Program-made: the position numbers and the translations under genes
In this document: positions 25,424 through 34,714 of the stretch, one piece after another
Layout of the letters: each line of letters starts with the position of its first letter
Position numbering within the stretch: position 1 is the first letter of the stretch
The notes under the pieces: model-generated
Databases searched by the model: none
What the model was told of the DNA's origin: nothing
What the model saw: only the letters and a program-made list of their open reading frames with translations
Assembly: GCA_965216885.1 (NCBI GenBank)
Contig: OZ244209.1
Location: 4,836,001-4,900,000 of the forward strand
Direction: 5' to 3'
DNA length: 64,000 bases
From: CAYNJG01 sp965216885
GTDB lineage: Bacteria > Planctomycetota > Planctomycetia > Pirellulales > Pirellulaceae

Positions 25424-26341
25424 ATGCAAAAAGCACTTAGCACGCTGCCGTTCGCCCTTTTTCGCCCACTTCTGTGCTTGATGCTCCTCACCTTGATTGG
25501 CTCGGTCGGATATTCGCAGTCCGGCGCTGACAATGACCATTCGGAACACCGCGAAAGAACAAGCGTCAACCAACAGAATTTGGCGAGCCAGCTGCAAGGC
25601 CTACAAACCAAGGTTGCTCAACTGGAAGCTCTGCTCAAGCAAAAGCATTCTGCGTCAATGACCTCAGCCATGCAGCCCAACTCCATGAAAGGAATGGGGA
25701 ATATGAAGATGGGCATGGGAAACGGCATGTCCGGAATGGGAATGAAATCGATGTCAGGCATGGGCGGTGGTGGGATGAAAATGGGCATGATGGGGCAAGG
25801 AATGGGCGGTATGTCCGGGATGAAAATGAGCGGTATGGGCGACATGAAAATGGGTGGTGGCATGTCCGGTATGAACATGATGGGCAAAGGCATGGCGATG
25901 ATGGGAAAAATGAAGGGCATGGGCCAAATGCAAATGAAGACTCCCTCCGCACTTCCCGGTTTTCCCGGTGCGTCGCACATCTACCACATTGGATCGACAG
26001 CATTCTTCCTCGATCACCCGGAGCACATCACGCTGACTGTCGAACAGGAGACTCGTCTCAACGAAATCAGGGAGAACTCGCTGCTTGAGCAGGGAGCATC
26101 CGATCTCAAGATCGACGAGGCCGAGCAACGGCTTTGGGTGCTAACGAGCTCAGACAGTCCGGAAGTCATGAAGATTGAGAAAAGAGTTCGCGAAATCGAG
26201 ACATTGAGTGGCGACCAACGAATTGACTTCATTCGAAGAGTCGGAGAAGCAGCCAAGGTGTTGACTGATGATCAGCGCAAGTCATTGATCGGCACATTGC
26301 CGACGGACCACTCGGACGAAGTTGACCACCAATCACATTAG
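25424..26341 (+). CDS. Met-rich exported protein with a CpxP/Spy-like C-terminal domain
   Basis: A protein of 305 residues with a signal peptide (MLLTLIGSVGYSQ). A short coiled-coil stretch (QLQGLQTKVAQLEALLKQ) comes next. About 85 residues of Met-Gly-Lys-Ser repeats (GMGNMKMGMGNGMSGMG type) follow. The C-terminal helical domain (LTVEQETRLNEIREN, LTDDQRKSLIG) has the LTxxQ-like spacing of periplasmic Spy/CpxP/ZraP proteins. Met-rich segments of this kind bind Cu(I) or Ag(I). The protein is therefore a likely periplasmic copper buffer or sensor. ATG 25424 has AGGAAGAG upstream and precedes a good signal peptide. Confidence 0.82.
   Translation: MQKALSTLPFALFRPLLCLMLLTLIGSVGYSQSGADNDHSEHRERTSVNQQNLASQLQGLQTKVAQLEALLKQKHSASMTSAMQPNSMKGMGNMKMGMGNGMSGMGMKSMSGMGGGGMKMGMMGQGMGGMSGMKMSGMGDMKMGGGMSGMNMMGKGMAMMGKMKGMGQMQMKTPSALPGFPGASHIYHIGSTAFFLDHPEHITLTVEQETRLNEIRENSLLEQGASDLKIDEAEQRLWVLTSSDSPEVMKIEKRVREIETLSGDQRIDFIRRVGEAAKVLTDDQRKSLIGTLPTDHSDEVDHQSH
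25684..25941 (+). repeat. Met/Gly codon repeat tract
   Basis: Imperfect in-frame units built from ATG, GGN, AAG and AGC codons (GGCATG..., GGAATG...) encode the Met-rich copper-binding segment. Met density is far above that of neighbouring genes except for a shorter tract at about 27910-27980. Confidence 0.8.
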
Positions 26342-26391
26342 AGGCATTTAGTGAAGTAACCTGGGCCCCCTAATCCAAGCTGGAGCTCGTC

Positions 26392-27735
26392 ATGAGCGTA
26401 GACGAAGAAGTTTTTGCCGATGCGATTAGCCGCTTGGATAAAGCAGCGCGGATTGCCGAACTCGACGAGGAGGCGGTACAGAAGCTGCGGTTCCCCAAGG
26501 CCGTGTTCGGAGTTTCAATCCCAGTCCGTATGGACGACGGCAGCTTGAGGATCTTCCAGGGCTACCGCGTCCGGCACGACGATACTCGCGGTCCGACCAA
26601 AGGTGGAATTCGTTTTCATCCCAACGTCCACTTGGGTGAAGTCAAAGCGTTGGCGTTCTGGATGACTTGCAAGTGCGCCGTCGTGGGCATCCCGTATGGT
26701 GGAGCTAAGGGCGGCGTGATCGTCGACCCTAAGCAGTTATCACGCATGGAACTGGAACGCTTGAGCCGTGGCTTCGTTGAACAGATCGCAGACTTTATCG
26801 GCCCGGAAACGGATATTCCGGCGCCAGATGTCTACACCAACCCCATGATCATGGGCTGGATGATGGACGAATACTCGAAGATTCGACGGCAACGCACTCC
26901 AGCAGTGATCACCGGAAAACCGATCCCACTTGGAGGCAGTCTAGGTCGTGATGATGCAACCGGCCGCGGTGCGTATTACTGCATCAAGGAACTGGAGCGA
27001 ATTAGAGAATGGAAGCCATCGAGCGTCACGGTGGCAGTGCAAGGATTTGGCAACGCCGGACAACACGTGGCAAGGTTGCTTCATGGTGACGGATACCGCA
27101 TCGTTGCCATTAGTGACTCCCGTGGCGCGATGTTTTGTGAACGCGGCATTGACATTCCACGGTCAATCGAACTCAAACTGCGTGGCACTGGCGTAAGCAC
27201 GGTGTACAGCGAACATTCCGTTTGTGAATGCCCCAAGTGCGGATGCCCTGACTGCAATTGTGCACACGGCGACACTTCCCTCATTAGCAACGAGGAATTG
27301 CTTGAATTGGAGGTCGACGTTCTTATTCCGGCTGCGCTAGAGAATCAGCTGAGGGAAGAAAATGCGGCTCGGATCAAAGCTCCGGTCATTGTGGAAGTCG
27401 CGAACGGACCAACAACGAGCGAGGCCGACGAGATTCTCGCCAGCAACGGCAAATTGGTTGTGCCAGATATCTTGGCCAATGCTGGTGGAGTAACAGTGAG
27501 TTATTTCGAGTGGGTCCAGAACCGCGCCGGATATGCTTGGACGGAAAAGGAAGTACAAGAGCGCCTGCAGCCGATCATGGCGACCGAGTTCAATGCAATC
27601 TACGCGTTAATGCAGGAGAAGGAAACGGACATGCGGACGGCTGCTTATGCCCACGCCTTGAATCGCATCAGCGAGGCAGTAGTTGCGCAAGGAACTAGCA
27701 GATTCTTCAACTCGAAACAGCCGGCTCATGTTTAG
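26392..27735 (+). CDS. gdhA: Glu/Leu/Phe/Val-type dehydrogenase (glutamate dehydrogenase) with a Cys-rich insertion
   Basis: A 447-residue NAD(P)-dependent amino-acid dehydrogenase. The core motifs are present: GPTKGGIRFHP, the catalytic KC..GIPYGGAKGG, DIPAPDVYTN, the nucleotide fold VAVQGFGNAGQ and VPDILANAGGVTVSYFEW. Within the nucleotide-binding half, residues 278-290 form an unusual cluster, CECPKCGCPDCNC, followed by AHGD. Six cysteines with this spacing look like a metal-binding or metallothionein-like loop. The most probable reaction is oxidative deamination of glutamate to 2-oxoglutarate with reduced nucleotide. It is the first of four genes that could pass electrons to the periplasm, and its end overlaps the next gene by 8 bp. 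Confidence 0.9.
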   Translation: MSVDEEVFADAISRLDKAARIAELDEEAVQKLRFPKAVFGVSIPVRMDDGSLRIFQGYRVRHDDTRGPTKGGIRFHPNVHLGEVKALAFWMTCKCAVVGIPYGGAKGGVIVDPKQLSRMELERLSRGFVEQIADFIGPETDIPAPDVYTNPMIMGWMMDEYSKIRRQRTPAVITGKPIPLGGSLGRDDATGRGAYYCIKELERIREWKPSSVTVAVQGFGNAGQHVARLLHGDGYRIVAISDSRGAMFCERGIDIPRSIELKLRGTGVSTVYSEHSVCECPKCGCPDCNCAHGDTSLISNEELLELEVDVLIPAALENQLREENAARIKAPVIVEVANGPTTSEADEILASNGKLVVPDILANAGGVTVSYFEWVQNRAGYAWTEKEVQERLQPIMATEFNAIYALMQEKETDMRTAAYAHALNRISEAVVAQGTSRFFNSKQPAHV

Positions 27736-29728
27736 TGTCCGACTCCAACGTCAGCTGAAAACGTTTTCTGTGCACAAATGTCTCAGTGCCATCGTTCTAC
27801 TTGGCCTGACTGTCACTACAAGTTCAGCTCAAATTTCTCAAGAAGAGCACCTCAGCCACCATCCGGAGCAGGCTCAGGCCACTCCCAATTCACAAGGAAG
27901 TGGAACGCGCGGTGGCATGGGTGGAATGATGGGCGGTGGCATGGGAGGCATGATGGACGGAATGATGGAGAAAATGGGCGCGCCCAAACCGAAAGAGATG
28001 TATCCACGCCTCATGGAGTTGCCCAATCTTCCTATGGAGGAGCGTGCGAAAATCGAAGCGGAAGCGCATCAGCGAATGACGGCGGGCGCCACGCTCCTGT
28101 CGCAAGGCCTCGATGCGCTCACCAACTCGGCGGCGACGGACGACTTTCGTTCGATGCAGGCCGCGACCATGCAAATGAGGGAGGGGCTGTCTCAGTTCGA
28201 AAGTGGTCTGGCCGCGCATCGTGCAATTGCGGAAGGCAAGGCACCTCGCAACGTGGCTCTGCAATGGTTCAAACGGGAAATGAACTTGTTGCCGCCTGCG
28301 TCCGTTCCGCAGTCCGGCTTGCGAATCTTCGGCATGACGCCTTTTCACACCGCCATAATGGGACTGCTCATTGCCTTCGCGGTGGTGATGCTCTGGATGT
28401 ACTACTTCAAGATGCGTCGCGCCTCCTTACTGCTGGAAAGACTCGCCACAGAAGGGGCGGCCGAGGCGATCGGTCAGCCGTCGAAAGCCACCGCGCCAAA
28501 GTCAGCCGCTGCGGTCGTTCAGCGTGCGACAACTCCAGCTAACCCGGTTCTCGAAGGCAAGACCAATGCAACGGAGACATCCGCGTCATGCTGCGACGAT
28601 ACCAACAGTGAATGTGCCGACGCATGTAGCGAAGAAGGAGACGTTGATATTTCGAAAGGTCTGCTTCCAGTTGCCAAGAGAAAACTATGCAAGCTCCGCG
28701 TCTCCAAGATTTTCCAAGAGACGGCAGACGTCAAGACGATTCGACTCGTCTCCTGCCATGGCGGTTCGATCCCCTTCAGTTATCTGCCGGGGCAATTTCT
28801 CACCTTGACGCTGCCCACGGACGAAAAGCCCATTCGCCGCAGCTACACCATTTCGTCATCGCCAACGCAAAGATACTACTGCGAAATCACCGTCAAACGT
28901 GAAGAGCACGGAGCGGGCTCACGCTATCTTCATGATGTCGTTAAGGAGGGCGACCGGCTCGATGTGCAGGCTCCCAGTGGGAAGTTCGTGTTCACAGGTA
29001 GGGAAGCGGACTCGATCGTGTTGATCGGTGGGGGCGTTGGTATCACACCGATGATGAGCATCACACGTGCACTGGTCGACATGGGCTGGAAAGGCAACAT
29101 CTATTTCATCGCTGCGTGCCGCGATCCAGAGCATTTTATTTTTGAGGATGAATTGCGGGGGCTTTGCCAGCGGCATGCGAACCTGCATCTTCTTGTGGCA
29201 ATGAGTCGCATCGATGAAGACACGAACGGCTACCACAGAGGTCGGTTGTCGAAGGAGTTGCTGCAGAAATGGGTACCGAACATCGAGTCTACATGGGTTC
29301 ACCTGTGTGGGGCTCCGCCGATGATGGACGCCACCAAGCAGATGTTGTCGGAACTAGGTGTGCCCGCCGAACAGATTCATACGGAAAACTTTGGATCGCA
29401 GCAGAAGCCACGAGCTCGTACTGCCGCGATAAAGGAGGCAGTATCGCAAACCGCCGTGACCACGGCCGCTGCCAAAGTCACGTTCCAAACTTCGGGTAAG
29501 ACGACCGAGTTCTTTCCCGACGAAACGATCCTTGAAGCGGCCGAACGAGTCGATGTTGACATCGACAACTCCTGTCGAACAGGAATGTGTGGAGTATGTG
29601 CTGTCAAGGTTCTGTCAGGAGGCGTCAAGATGGAGATCGACGACGGACTCGACCCTGACGACCGAGCGGCGGGTAAAGTGCTGGCCTGCCAAGCGACGTG
29701 TGAAGCAGATGTTGTCATAGAAGCGTAA
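27728..29728 (+). CDS. Membrane-anchored FNR-type reductase with C-terminal [2Fe-2S] ferredoxin and Met-rich periplasmic domain
   Basis: A 666-residue fusion. A signal sequence (about 1-34) is followed by a periplasmic part with GGMGGMMGGGMGGMMDGMM (62-80). A TM helix (about 207-227) ends in positively charged KMRRAS, which puts the rest in the cytosol. A Cys cluster (SCCDDTNSECADAC) precedes the reductase. The FAD site is RRSYTISS and the NAD site GGGVGITPM. The C-terminal ferredoxin has C616, C621, C624 and C654. It should pass electrons from NAD(P)H via FAD and the iron-sulfur centre to a membrane partner. The start ATG 27728 overlaps the gdhA stop. A membrane-spanning reductase with a Met-rich outer domain is uncommon. 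Confidence 0.88.
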   Translation: MFSVRLQRQLKTFSVHKCLSAIVLLGLTVTTSSAQISQEEHLSHHPEQAQATPNSQGSGTRGGMGGMMGGGMGGMMDGMMEKMGAPKPKEMYPRLMELPNLPMEERAKIEAEAHQRMTAGATLLSQGLDALTNSAATDDFRSMQAATMQMREGLSQFESGLAAHRAIAEGKAPRNVALQWFKREMNLLPPASVPQSGLRIFGMTPFHTAIMGLLIAFAVVMLWMYYFKMRRASLLLERLATEGAAEAIGQPSKATAPKSAAAVVQRATTPANPVLEGKTNATETSASCCDDTNSECADACSEEGDVDISKGLLPVAKRKLCKLRVSKIFQETADVKTIRLVSCHGGSIPFSYLPGQFLTLTLPTDEKPIRRSYTISSSPTQRYYCEITVKREEHGAGSRYLHDVVKEGDRLDVQAPSGKFVFTGREADSIVLIGGGVGITPMMSITRALVDMGWKGNIYFIAACRDPEHFIFEDELRGLCQRHANLHLLVAMSRIDEDTNGYHRGRLSKELLQKWVPNIESTWVHLCGAPPMMDATKQMLSELGVPAEQIHTENFGSQQKPRARTAAIKEAVSQTAVTTAAAKVTFQTSGKTTEFFPDETILEAAERVDVDIDNSCRTGMCGVCAVKVLSGGVKMEIDDGLDPDDRAAGKVLACQATCEADVVIEA

Positions 29729-29790
29729 TATTCCGGAACATCGCGTTGGGGCTGCGCGTCTGCAGCCGGCCCGAAACTCGAATCAATTAA

Positions 29791-31404
29791 ATGAAAGAAC
29801 GCGAAAGAGCAATCGTCACGGCGCTCACGATTCTGATGCTAGTGCTCTGGCTTGGGTTCGTGTTCCATCAGTCGCCGCGATTCGCTGGTAGTTTCTGGGG
29901 CGGCGTTCTCGGCGTTGCCGGCGGAGTGCTAATGCTGGTGCCACTAGCCTATATGTTCGTGAAGCGAATTAAATGGATAAAGACGCGGACGAAGAAATAC
30001 GTCTCAATGCGAACATTGCTCGCATGGCATGTCTACGCCGGCATCATTGGGCCGATTTTGGTGCTGCTACATACGGGACACAAGTTTGAGAGTCCCCTAG
30101 GAATCGCATTGACGGCAATGACACTGATTGTCGTGGTGAGCGGTTTCATTGGCCGCTATCTCATGAATCAGTTCTCGACAGAAATTCGTGAGAAGAAGCG
30201 ATTGCTTGCCATGTTGGAGGCGAGCTACGAACGAGCGGGAACGGACTTACGGAACAATCCAGAGAGTGCGCAACTGCTGCGTCCGTTTTCCAGCATGTTC
30301 GGGCGGCTCGTCGCTGGTTTCTTTATCCACGATACCATCACGGCAGTGACTTCGCCGACCGTCCCGCATCCGGCAACATTGATTCGGCTTTCCGAGTCAA
30401 TTGCCGATGTTGAATATGCGATCAAAACCCACGAGCACTTCAAACAGTGGTTCGGCAAGTGGCTGAAGCTTCACATCGTCATTTCTGTTGTGCTATACGT
30501 ACTGATGGGCCTCCACATTTGGGCGGCCATTCATTTCGGCTTGAGATGGTTTGAGCCAAGCAGTACGACGCACTTTGCCGCCGTCATGCCGGTTAGGGTA
30601 GTTACCACCACGACTACATCAGAGGGTTCCTCTACTCGCGAAGTTGCCAACCCAACTGCCGAGTTCTCACAACACTTTGGCAAGCTATTTCGAAATTACT
30701 GGCGGGGTACCGCCACGATTCATGGCTACAGAACTACTGTCTTCGATTACGCTGGAATCAGTAGCGAAGTGCATCAACCCGACTCCGACCTGCAACGCAG
30801 CCTCGCTGCATTGCAGCGTGTTCGTCCTAACACGCTGGTCGACCGCAATCAGGAAAAGTCCTTCTGGATCAATGTCTACAACTTGGCGGCGATGAAGCTG
30901 GCCGCCGAGAACTATCCATTGCCCTCGATTGTTGATACCAAAATCGACGCGAGGGACCCGTGGAGTGTGCCCGCAATTGAGGTTGGCGGTGATTCGTATT
31001 CGCTGAAGCAGATCGAAAACGAGATCTTGCTACGCAAGTTCAAAGACCCAAGGATTGTCTTTGCGATTAGTTGTGCGGCGGTGAGTTGTCCCGATCGCTC
31101 GTCGGACATCTTCCGGGGCGATCGAGTTGAACTTCAGCTTGATACTATCGTTCGAGAGCTGCTCGGCAACGAAGCAAAAGGCATGCGCATCGACCGCAAT
31201 CGCAAAAGGATCACGCTCTCATGGATATTCAAAGCGGACAAGAGACTATTTGGTGACGACAGCGGATTGCTCGACTTCGTTCAAGGGTACACATCGACAG
31301 ACGACAGCAATTGGATTGACGAGCAGCGAAACCACATCGTGCTCGACTATTTCCAGCACGACTGGACGCTCAACGATCTCGCCTTGGCGGACAAACGGGA
31401 GTAA
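29791..31404 (+). CDS. Membrane cytochrome b-like domain fused to DUF547
   Basis: A protein of 537 residues. The N-terminal 255 residues hold about five TM segments with His residues placed as haem ligands: H80 (LAWHVYAG), H94/H97 (LLHTGHK), H228 (KLHIVIS) and H242/H248 (GLHIWAAIHFG). The C-terminal part (about 300-510) is DUF547: FWINVYNLAAMKLA, SLKQIENEILL, FAISCAAVSCPD. DUF547 is of unknown function. The combination suggests a transmembrane electron carrier with a periplasmic or cytosolic DUF547 head. It lies 62 nt after the reductase and 5 nt before the multihaem cytochrome, so an electron chain is likely. Confidence 0.8.
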   Translation: MKERERAIVTALTILMLVLWLGFVFHQSPRFAGSFWGGVLGVAGGVLMLVPLAYMFVKRIKWIKTRTKKYVSMRTLLAWHVYAGIIGPILVLLHTGHKFESPLGIALTAMTLIVVVSGFIGRYLMNQFSTEIREKKRLLAMLEASYERAGTDLRNNPESAQLLRPFSSMFGRLVAGFFIHDTITAVTSPTVPHPATLIRLSESIADVEYAIKTHEHFKQWFGKWLKLHIVISVVLYVLMGLHIWAAIHFGLRWFEPSSTTHFAAVMPVRVVTTTTTSEGSSTREVANPTAEFSQHFGKLFRNYWRGTATIHGYRTTVFDYAGISSEVHQPDSDLQRSLAALQRVRPNTLVDRNQEKSFWINVYNLAAMKLAAENYPLPSIVDTKIDARDPWSVPAIEVGGDSYSLKQIENEILLRKFKDPRIVFAISCAAVSCPDRSSDIFRGDRVELQLDTIVRELLGNEAKGMRIDRNRKRITLSWIFKADKRLFGDDSGLLDFVQGYTSTDDSNWIDEQRNHIVLDYFQHDWTLNDLALADKRE

Positions 31405-31409
31405 CGACG

Positions 31410-32228
31410 GTGGCAAAGAAAAAGGCCAATGCCGCTTCACGCTGGATGATGTTCGTGGGGATCGCGGTCGGGATCATGCTCGTTTGGTGGAGCACGCCAA
31501 GCAACTCGGCCTTCAAGCAAGCGTCAACATGGCAGAGGATGACCGAGCCTGGCAAGTTATCGGCGGCTCATTCCCACCTAGAGAACAACTGCGCTGCCTG
31601 TCACACTTCCGTCCGGGGGGTGGAAGCCACCAACTGCATCGTGTGTCACGCGAATGACGAAGCGATTCTACAACGGCAGCCGACGGCTTTTCATGCCGCT
31701 GTTAGCAACTGCACTGAGTGCCATTTGGAACATCAGGGCTATGAGCACCGGCCGACGAATATGGATCACGGGGCGCTGGTGAAGATAGGCCTTCGGCAAC
31801 TGCGTCAAGATGATGCGCCGGATGCTGAAGGACAACAGGTGGCTGAGCAGTTACGTTCGTGGATCGACTCGTCGCAGAGTATCGAGGACATAAAACCTCA
31901 CCCACACATCAAGGCCACGGAGCTCGTGCTGAACTGCGCATCCTGTCATAGCAACGACGACCGACATTTTCAGTTATTCGGACAGGATTGTGCCCAGTGT
32001 CACGCGACTGACCGTTGGACAATACCGGAGTTTCGGCATCCATCCTCCAACTCAATGGATTGTGCTCAGTGTCACCAAGCTCCGCCAAGTCATTACATGA
32101 TGCACTTCCATATGATATCAGCCCGTGTGGCAGGGAAGCCCCATGCGCGGGTGGATCAATGTTTCCAGTGTCATCAAACGACTTCATGGAACGACATTAA
32201 GGGAGCGGGCTGGTACAAGCACCATTAG
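31410..32228 (+). CDS. Membrane-anchored heptahaem cytochrome c
   Basis: A protein of 272 residues. An N-terminal TM anchor (WMMFVGIAVGIMLVWW) is followed by seven CxxCH sites: CAACH, CIVCH, CTECH, CASCH, CAQCH, CAQCH and CFQCH. Several extra His residues can serve as distal ligands. The arrangement is like NapC/CycA-class or doubled triheme cytochromes, and it would sit on the periplasmic face. The start is GTG 31410, 5 nt after the stop of the cytochrome b-like gene, so the two are translated together. It is the expected electron exit of the gene set 26392-32228. The final acceptor is not shown by the sequence. Confidence 0.88.
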   Translation: MAKKKANAASRWMMFVGIAVGIMLVWWSTPSNSAFKQASTWQRMTEPGKLSAAHSHLENNCAACHTSVRGVEATNCIVCHANDEAILQRQPTAFHAAVSNCTECHLEHQGYEHRPTNMDHGALVKIGLRQLRQDDAPDAEGQQVAEQLRSWIDSSQSIEDIKPHPHIKATELVLNCASCHSNDDRHFQLFGQDCAQCHATDRWTIPEFRHPSSNSMDCAQCHQAPPSHYMMHFHMISARVAGKPHARVDQCFQCHQTTSWNDIKGAGWYKHH

Positions 32229-32379
32229 CAATGCCATGTTGGAATTCAAGTTTCGCACATCCGTAGCCGTCGGAGAAGAGTCTGTCACCGTCTCGGCTAG
32301 CGTTAGAAGATCGCATGTGCACCCAGCACTGGCTACCCGCTAATTGGCAGGTGCCTTCAAGCGACTTCGGAGCTCTATG

Positions 32380-34290
32380 ATGTCACACCAGGCCTGCAGC
32401 TGTTGCGGAAAAGCGGTCGGCGACTGCCGTTGCTGGGAATTTCCGGGTTGGGGCAAAACAGAAAACATCGCTGACCTCAACGCGGCGGCTGAGGTAGATA
32501 AAGAGCCGCATGCGCGTTTGGGTGTTTGGAGAGCAACCGCGATCTGCGGTAATGACATTACTTCGAGTTGCCTATATGTTTCCGCATTGGCTGCGCTCTA
32601 CGCGGGACCATTAGCGCCAATAGCACTGCTGCTTGTGGCTGGCATCCTCTTTCTATTTCGAAGCATCTACGCAGAAGTCGGAAGTGCACTGCCTTTAGAC
32701 GGCGGTGCTTACAACGTTCTACTCAACACGACAACGAAGGCTCGTGCTGCGTTAGCTGCTTGCCTGACGCTTCTCTCGTACATCGCAACGGCCGTGATTA
32801 GCGGTAGCGAGGCGATGAGCTACGCCGCTGAGCTATGGCCGAGCGTCGATGTTTTTTGGGCGACCATTGTTTTGCTCGGAGCTTTTGCGCTGCTGAACGT
32901 GATGGGTACTTCCGATTCGGCCAGCGTGGCATTGGTCATCTTTCTGTTTCACCTGTGCACATTGACGGTGCTGGTTGCCATCGGGGCAGCCGCGATGCTT
33001 TCCGATCCATCCGTCTTCTTACAAAACTGGAACACTCCGATGGAAGAGTGGCCGATGCCGCGTTCGGGCGGAATGATGGTCGCTTTGTTCTTTGGATTCT
33101 CCGCGGCCATGCTGGGGATCAGCGGCTTCGAAAGTTCAGCCAATTACATTGAGGATCAAGGGCCCGGCGTGTTTCCCAAGACGTTGCGGAACATGTGGAT
33201 TGCCGTCGCATTGTTCAATCCGGCCATCAGTTTCCTGGCGCTAGGTCTCGTGCCAATGGATGAAATCGCCTCTCATAAAGAAGCCCTTCTTTCTGAAATG
33301 GGTCGGCGAGGCGCCATTAGAATCGGGGTACCCGTCGACTCTGGGTTTCCACGATTCTTGGCAGGTTGGATTAGTGTCGATGCCGTGGTTGTCTTGTCCG
33401 GTGCTGTTCTGACGAGCTATGTCGGCGTGACTGGACTCGTTCGCCGTATGAGCATGGACCTGTGTCTTCCGCAGTTTTTACTGCGACGCAACCGTTGGCG
33501 AGATACGAATCACTGGATCATCATTTCATTCTTCATGCTATGTTGCTCGATTTTGGTGATTACGGCGGGAAGAATCGAGATGCTCGCTGGGGTCTACACG
33601 CTCTCGTTTCTATCCGTGATGGCGTTGTTTGCAGTTGGGAATCTGCTGCTGAAACGAAAGCACCCGGACTTGAGTCGCAGCACGGAAGCGAGCGTCAGCT
33701 CGTTGGTTATTGCACTCGCAGGCGTTCTTGCCGCCCTGATCGGCAATGTAGTTTTGGACCCAGAGTACGTTCAAGTCTTCGCTCTCTACTTCGCCAGCTC
33801 CACCTTCGTGGTGGCTCTAATGTTCTTCCGTAGCACGCTGTTGACCTTGGTGTTGAAACTTGGCAAAGTCATCGCAGAGTTCCCGATGTTTCGCCGTCTC
33901 AAAATGACTGAGACAATCCGGGTGCTCCTTCAGGCCGTTCAATGTCGTTCGATCGTGTTTGTCGCCTCGCAAGGGACGAAAGGGGAAATTCGCTCCGCCG
34001 CGGAGTATGTGGCTCGCAACGAACAGATGCGGATCTTGAAAATCCTCTGGTGTTACGAAGCTGTGAGTGAAGTGCCGGATAACTTGGCGCAGATGCGAGA
34101 CGAAGTCGATCGAGAGTTTCCGACGCTACACATCGACCTATTGCTGGTACGAGGCAGACTCGAACCTGCTTTGCTGGCCACTTTGAGTGAGCGACTGAGC
34201 GTGCCAACGAACTACATGTTTATCACTTCCTCAACCGCTTCGGCGATCGACGATTTGGCAGACTGGGGTGGTGTACGCATTGTTGCGTAG
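32380..34290 (+). CDS. APC-superfamily amino acid permease with N-terminal Cys cluster
   Basis: A protein of 636 residues with about 12 TM segments. The APC pattern is seen in GNDITSSCLYVSAL, LDGGAYNVLLNTT and GFSAAMLGISGFESSANYIED. The cytosolic N-terminus carries C6, C8, C9, C16 and C18 (ACSCCGKAVGDCRC), not normal for the family. A C-terminal soluble domain of about 110 residues (SIVFVASQGTKGEIRSAAEYV..) is unrecognised. The substrate may be an amino acid such as glutamate, given the dehydrogenase gene upstream; this is inference. ATG 32380 has GGAG 7 nt upstream. Alternatives are ATG 32377 and TTG 32344. Confidence 0.82.
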   Translation: MSHQACSCCGKAVGDCRCWEFPGWGKTENIADLNAAAEVDKEPHARLGVWRATAICGNDITSSCLYVSALAALYAGPLAPIALLLVAGILFLFRSIYAEVGSALPLDGGAYNVLLNTTTKARAALAACLTLLSYIATAVISGSEAMSYAAELWPSVDVFWATIVLLGAFALLNVMGTSDSASVALVIFLFHLCTLTVLVAIGAAAMLSDPSVFLQNWNTPMEEWPMPRSGGMMVALFFGFSAAMLGISGFESSANYIEDQGPGVFPKTLRNMWIAVALFNPAISFLALGLVPMDEIASHKEALLSEMGRRGAIRIGVPVDSGFPRFLAGWISVDAVVVLSGAVLTSYVGVTGLVRRMSMDLCLPQFLLRRNRWRDTNHWIIISFFMLCCSILVITAGRIEMLAGVYTLSFLSVMALFAVGNLLLKRKHPDLSRSTEASVSSLVIALAGVLAALIGNVVLDPEYVQVFALYFASSTFVVALMFFRSTLLTLVLKLGKVIAEFPMFRRLKMTETIRVLLQAVQCRSIVFVASQGTKGEIRSAAEYVARNEQMRILKILWCYEAVSEVPDNLAQMRDEVDREFPTLHIDLLLVRGRLEPALLATLSERLSVPTNYMFITSSTASAIDDLADWGGVRIVA

Positions 34291-34714
34291 TGGAAAGCGC
34301 CATGCAGCGGCCTGCCGCCAACTGGGTAGCGGTCTGAAGCAGATTCATCGCCGTAGATGTACTCGGTGAGGTCGAAGCGTAGCTTCCAAGCGCGAGGCCA
34401 CTTGGAGATGACAGATTCGAGGGCAAGTCAAACTGGCATTGATGATTCGAACGTACGCCAAATTAAGCTCACAATGGGAATAGACCGGAAAACGGGATCC
34501 CCGATCGCTCCGCAATACTGCGGAGCATTAGATGCGGTTCTAGCAGATTTCTTCGCGAGATTTACGAATTGTCACGAAATTTTTTTGAAGCAGTTTTGCA
34601 GGCGATAACTCTAGCTCAAATTAGAATTGAGGTATTGAGACTCTCGGTTCAAGATGGTGGGTTATGGTGCCCACCCCAATCTAGATTTGTGGGAAGGATG
34701 TATCTCTCCACACA
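34291..34714. other. Intergenic region with one hairpin
   Basis: No gene is supported in these 424 bp; an 83-codon frame at 34357 has no features. A hairpin lies at 34656-34675 (GGTGGG, 8-nt loop, CCCACC), about 40 bp before the next start. It may be part of the leader of the surface-protein mRNA. Confidence 0.45.

Noticed and set aside
25684..25941. CRISPR-like or tandem-repeat array
   Set aside because: The repetition is in-frame codon repetition encoding a Met-rich protein segment, with no spacers or fixed unit length.
27778..28542. 254-codon frame overlapping the reductase gene on the same strand
   Set aside because: It is the +1 frame of a GC-rich conserved gene, with Arg/Gly/His-rich nonsense sequence.
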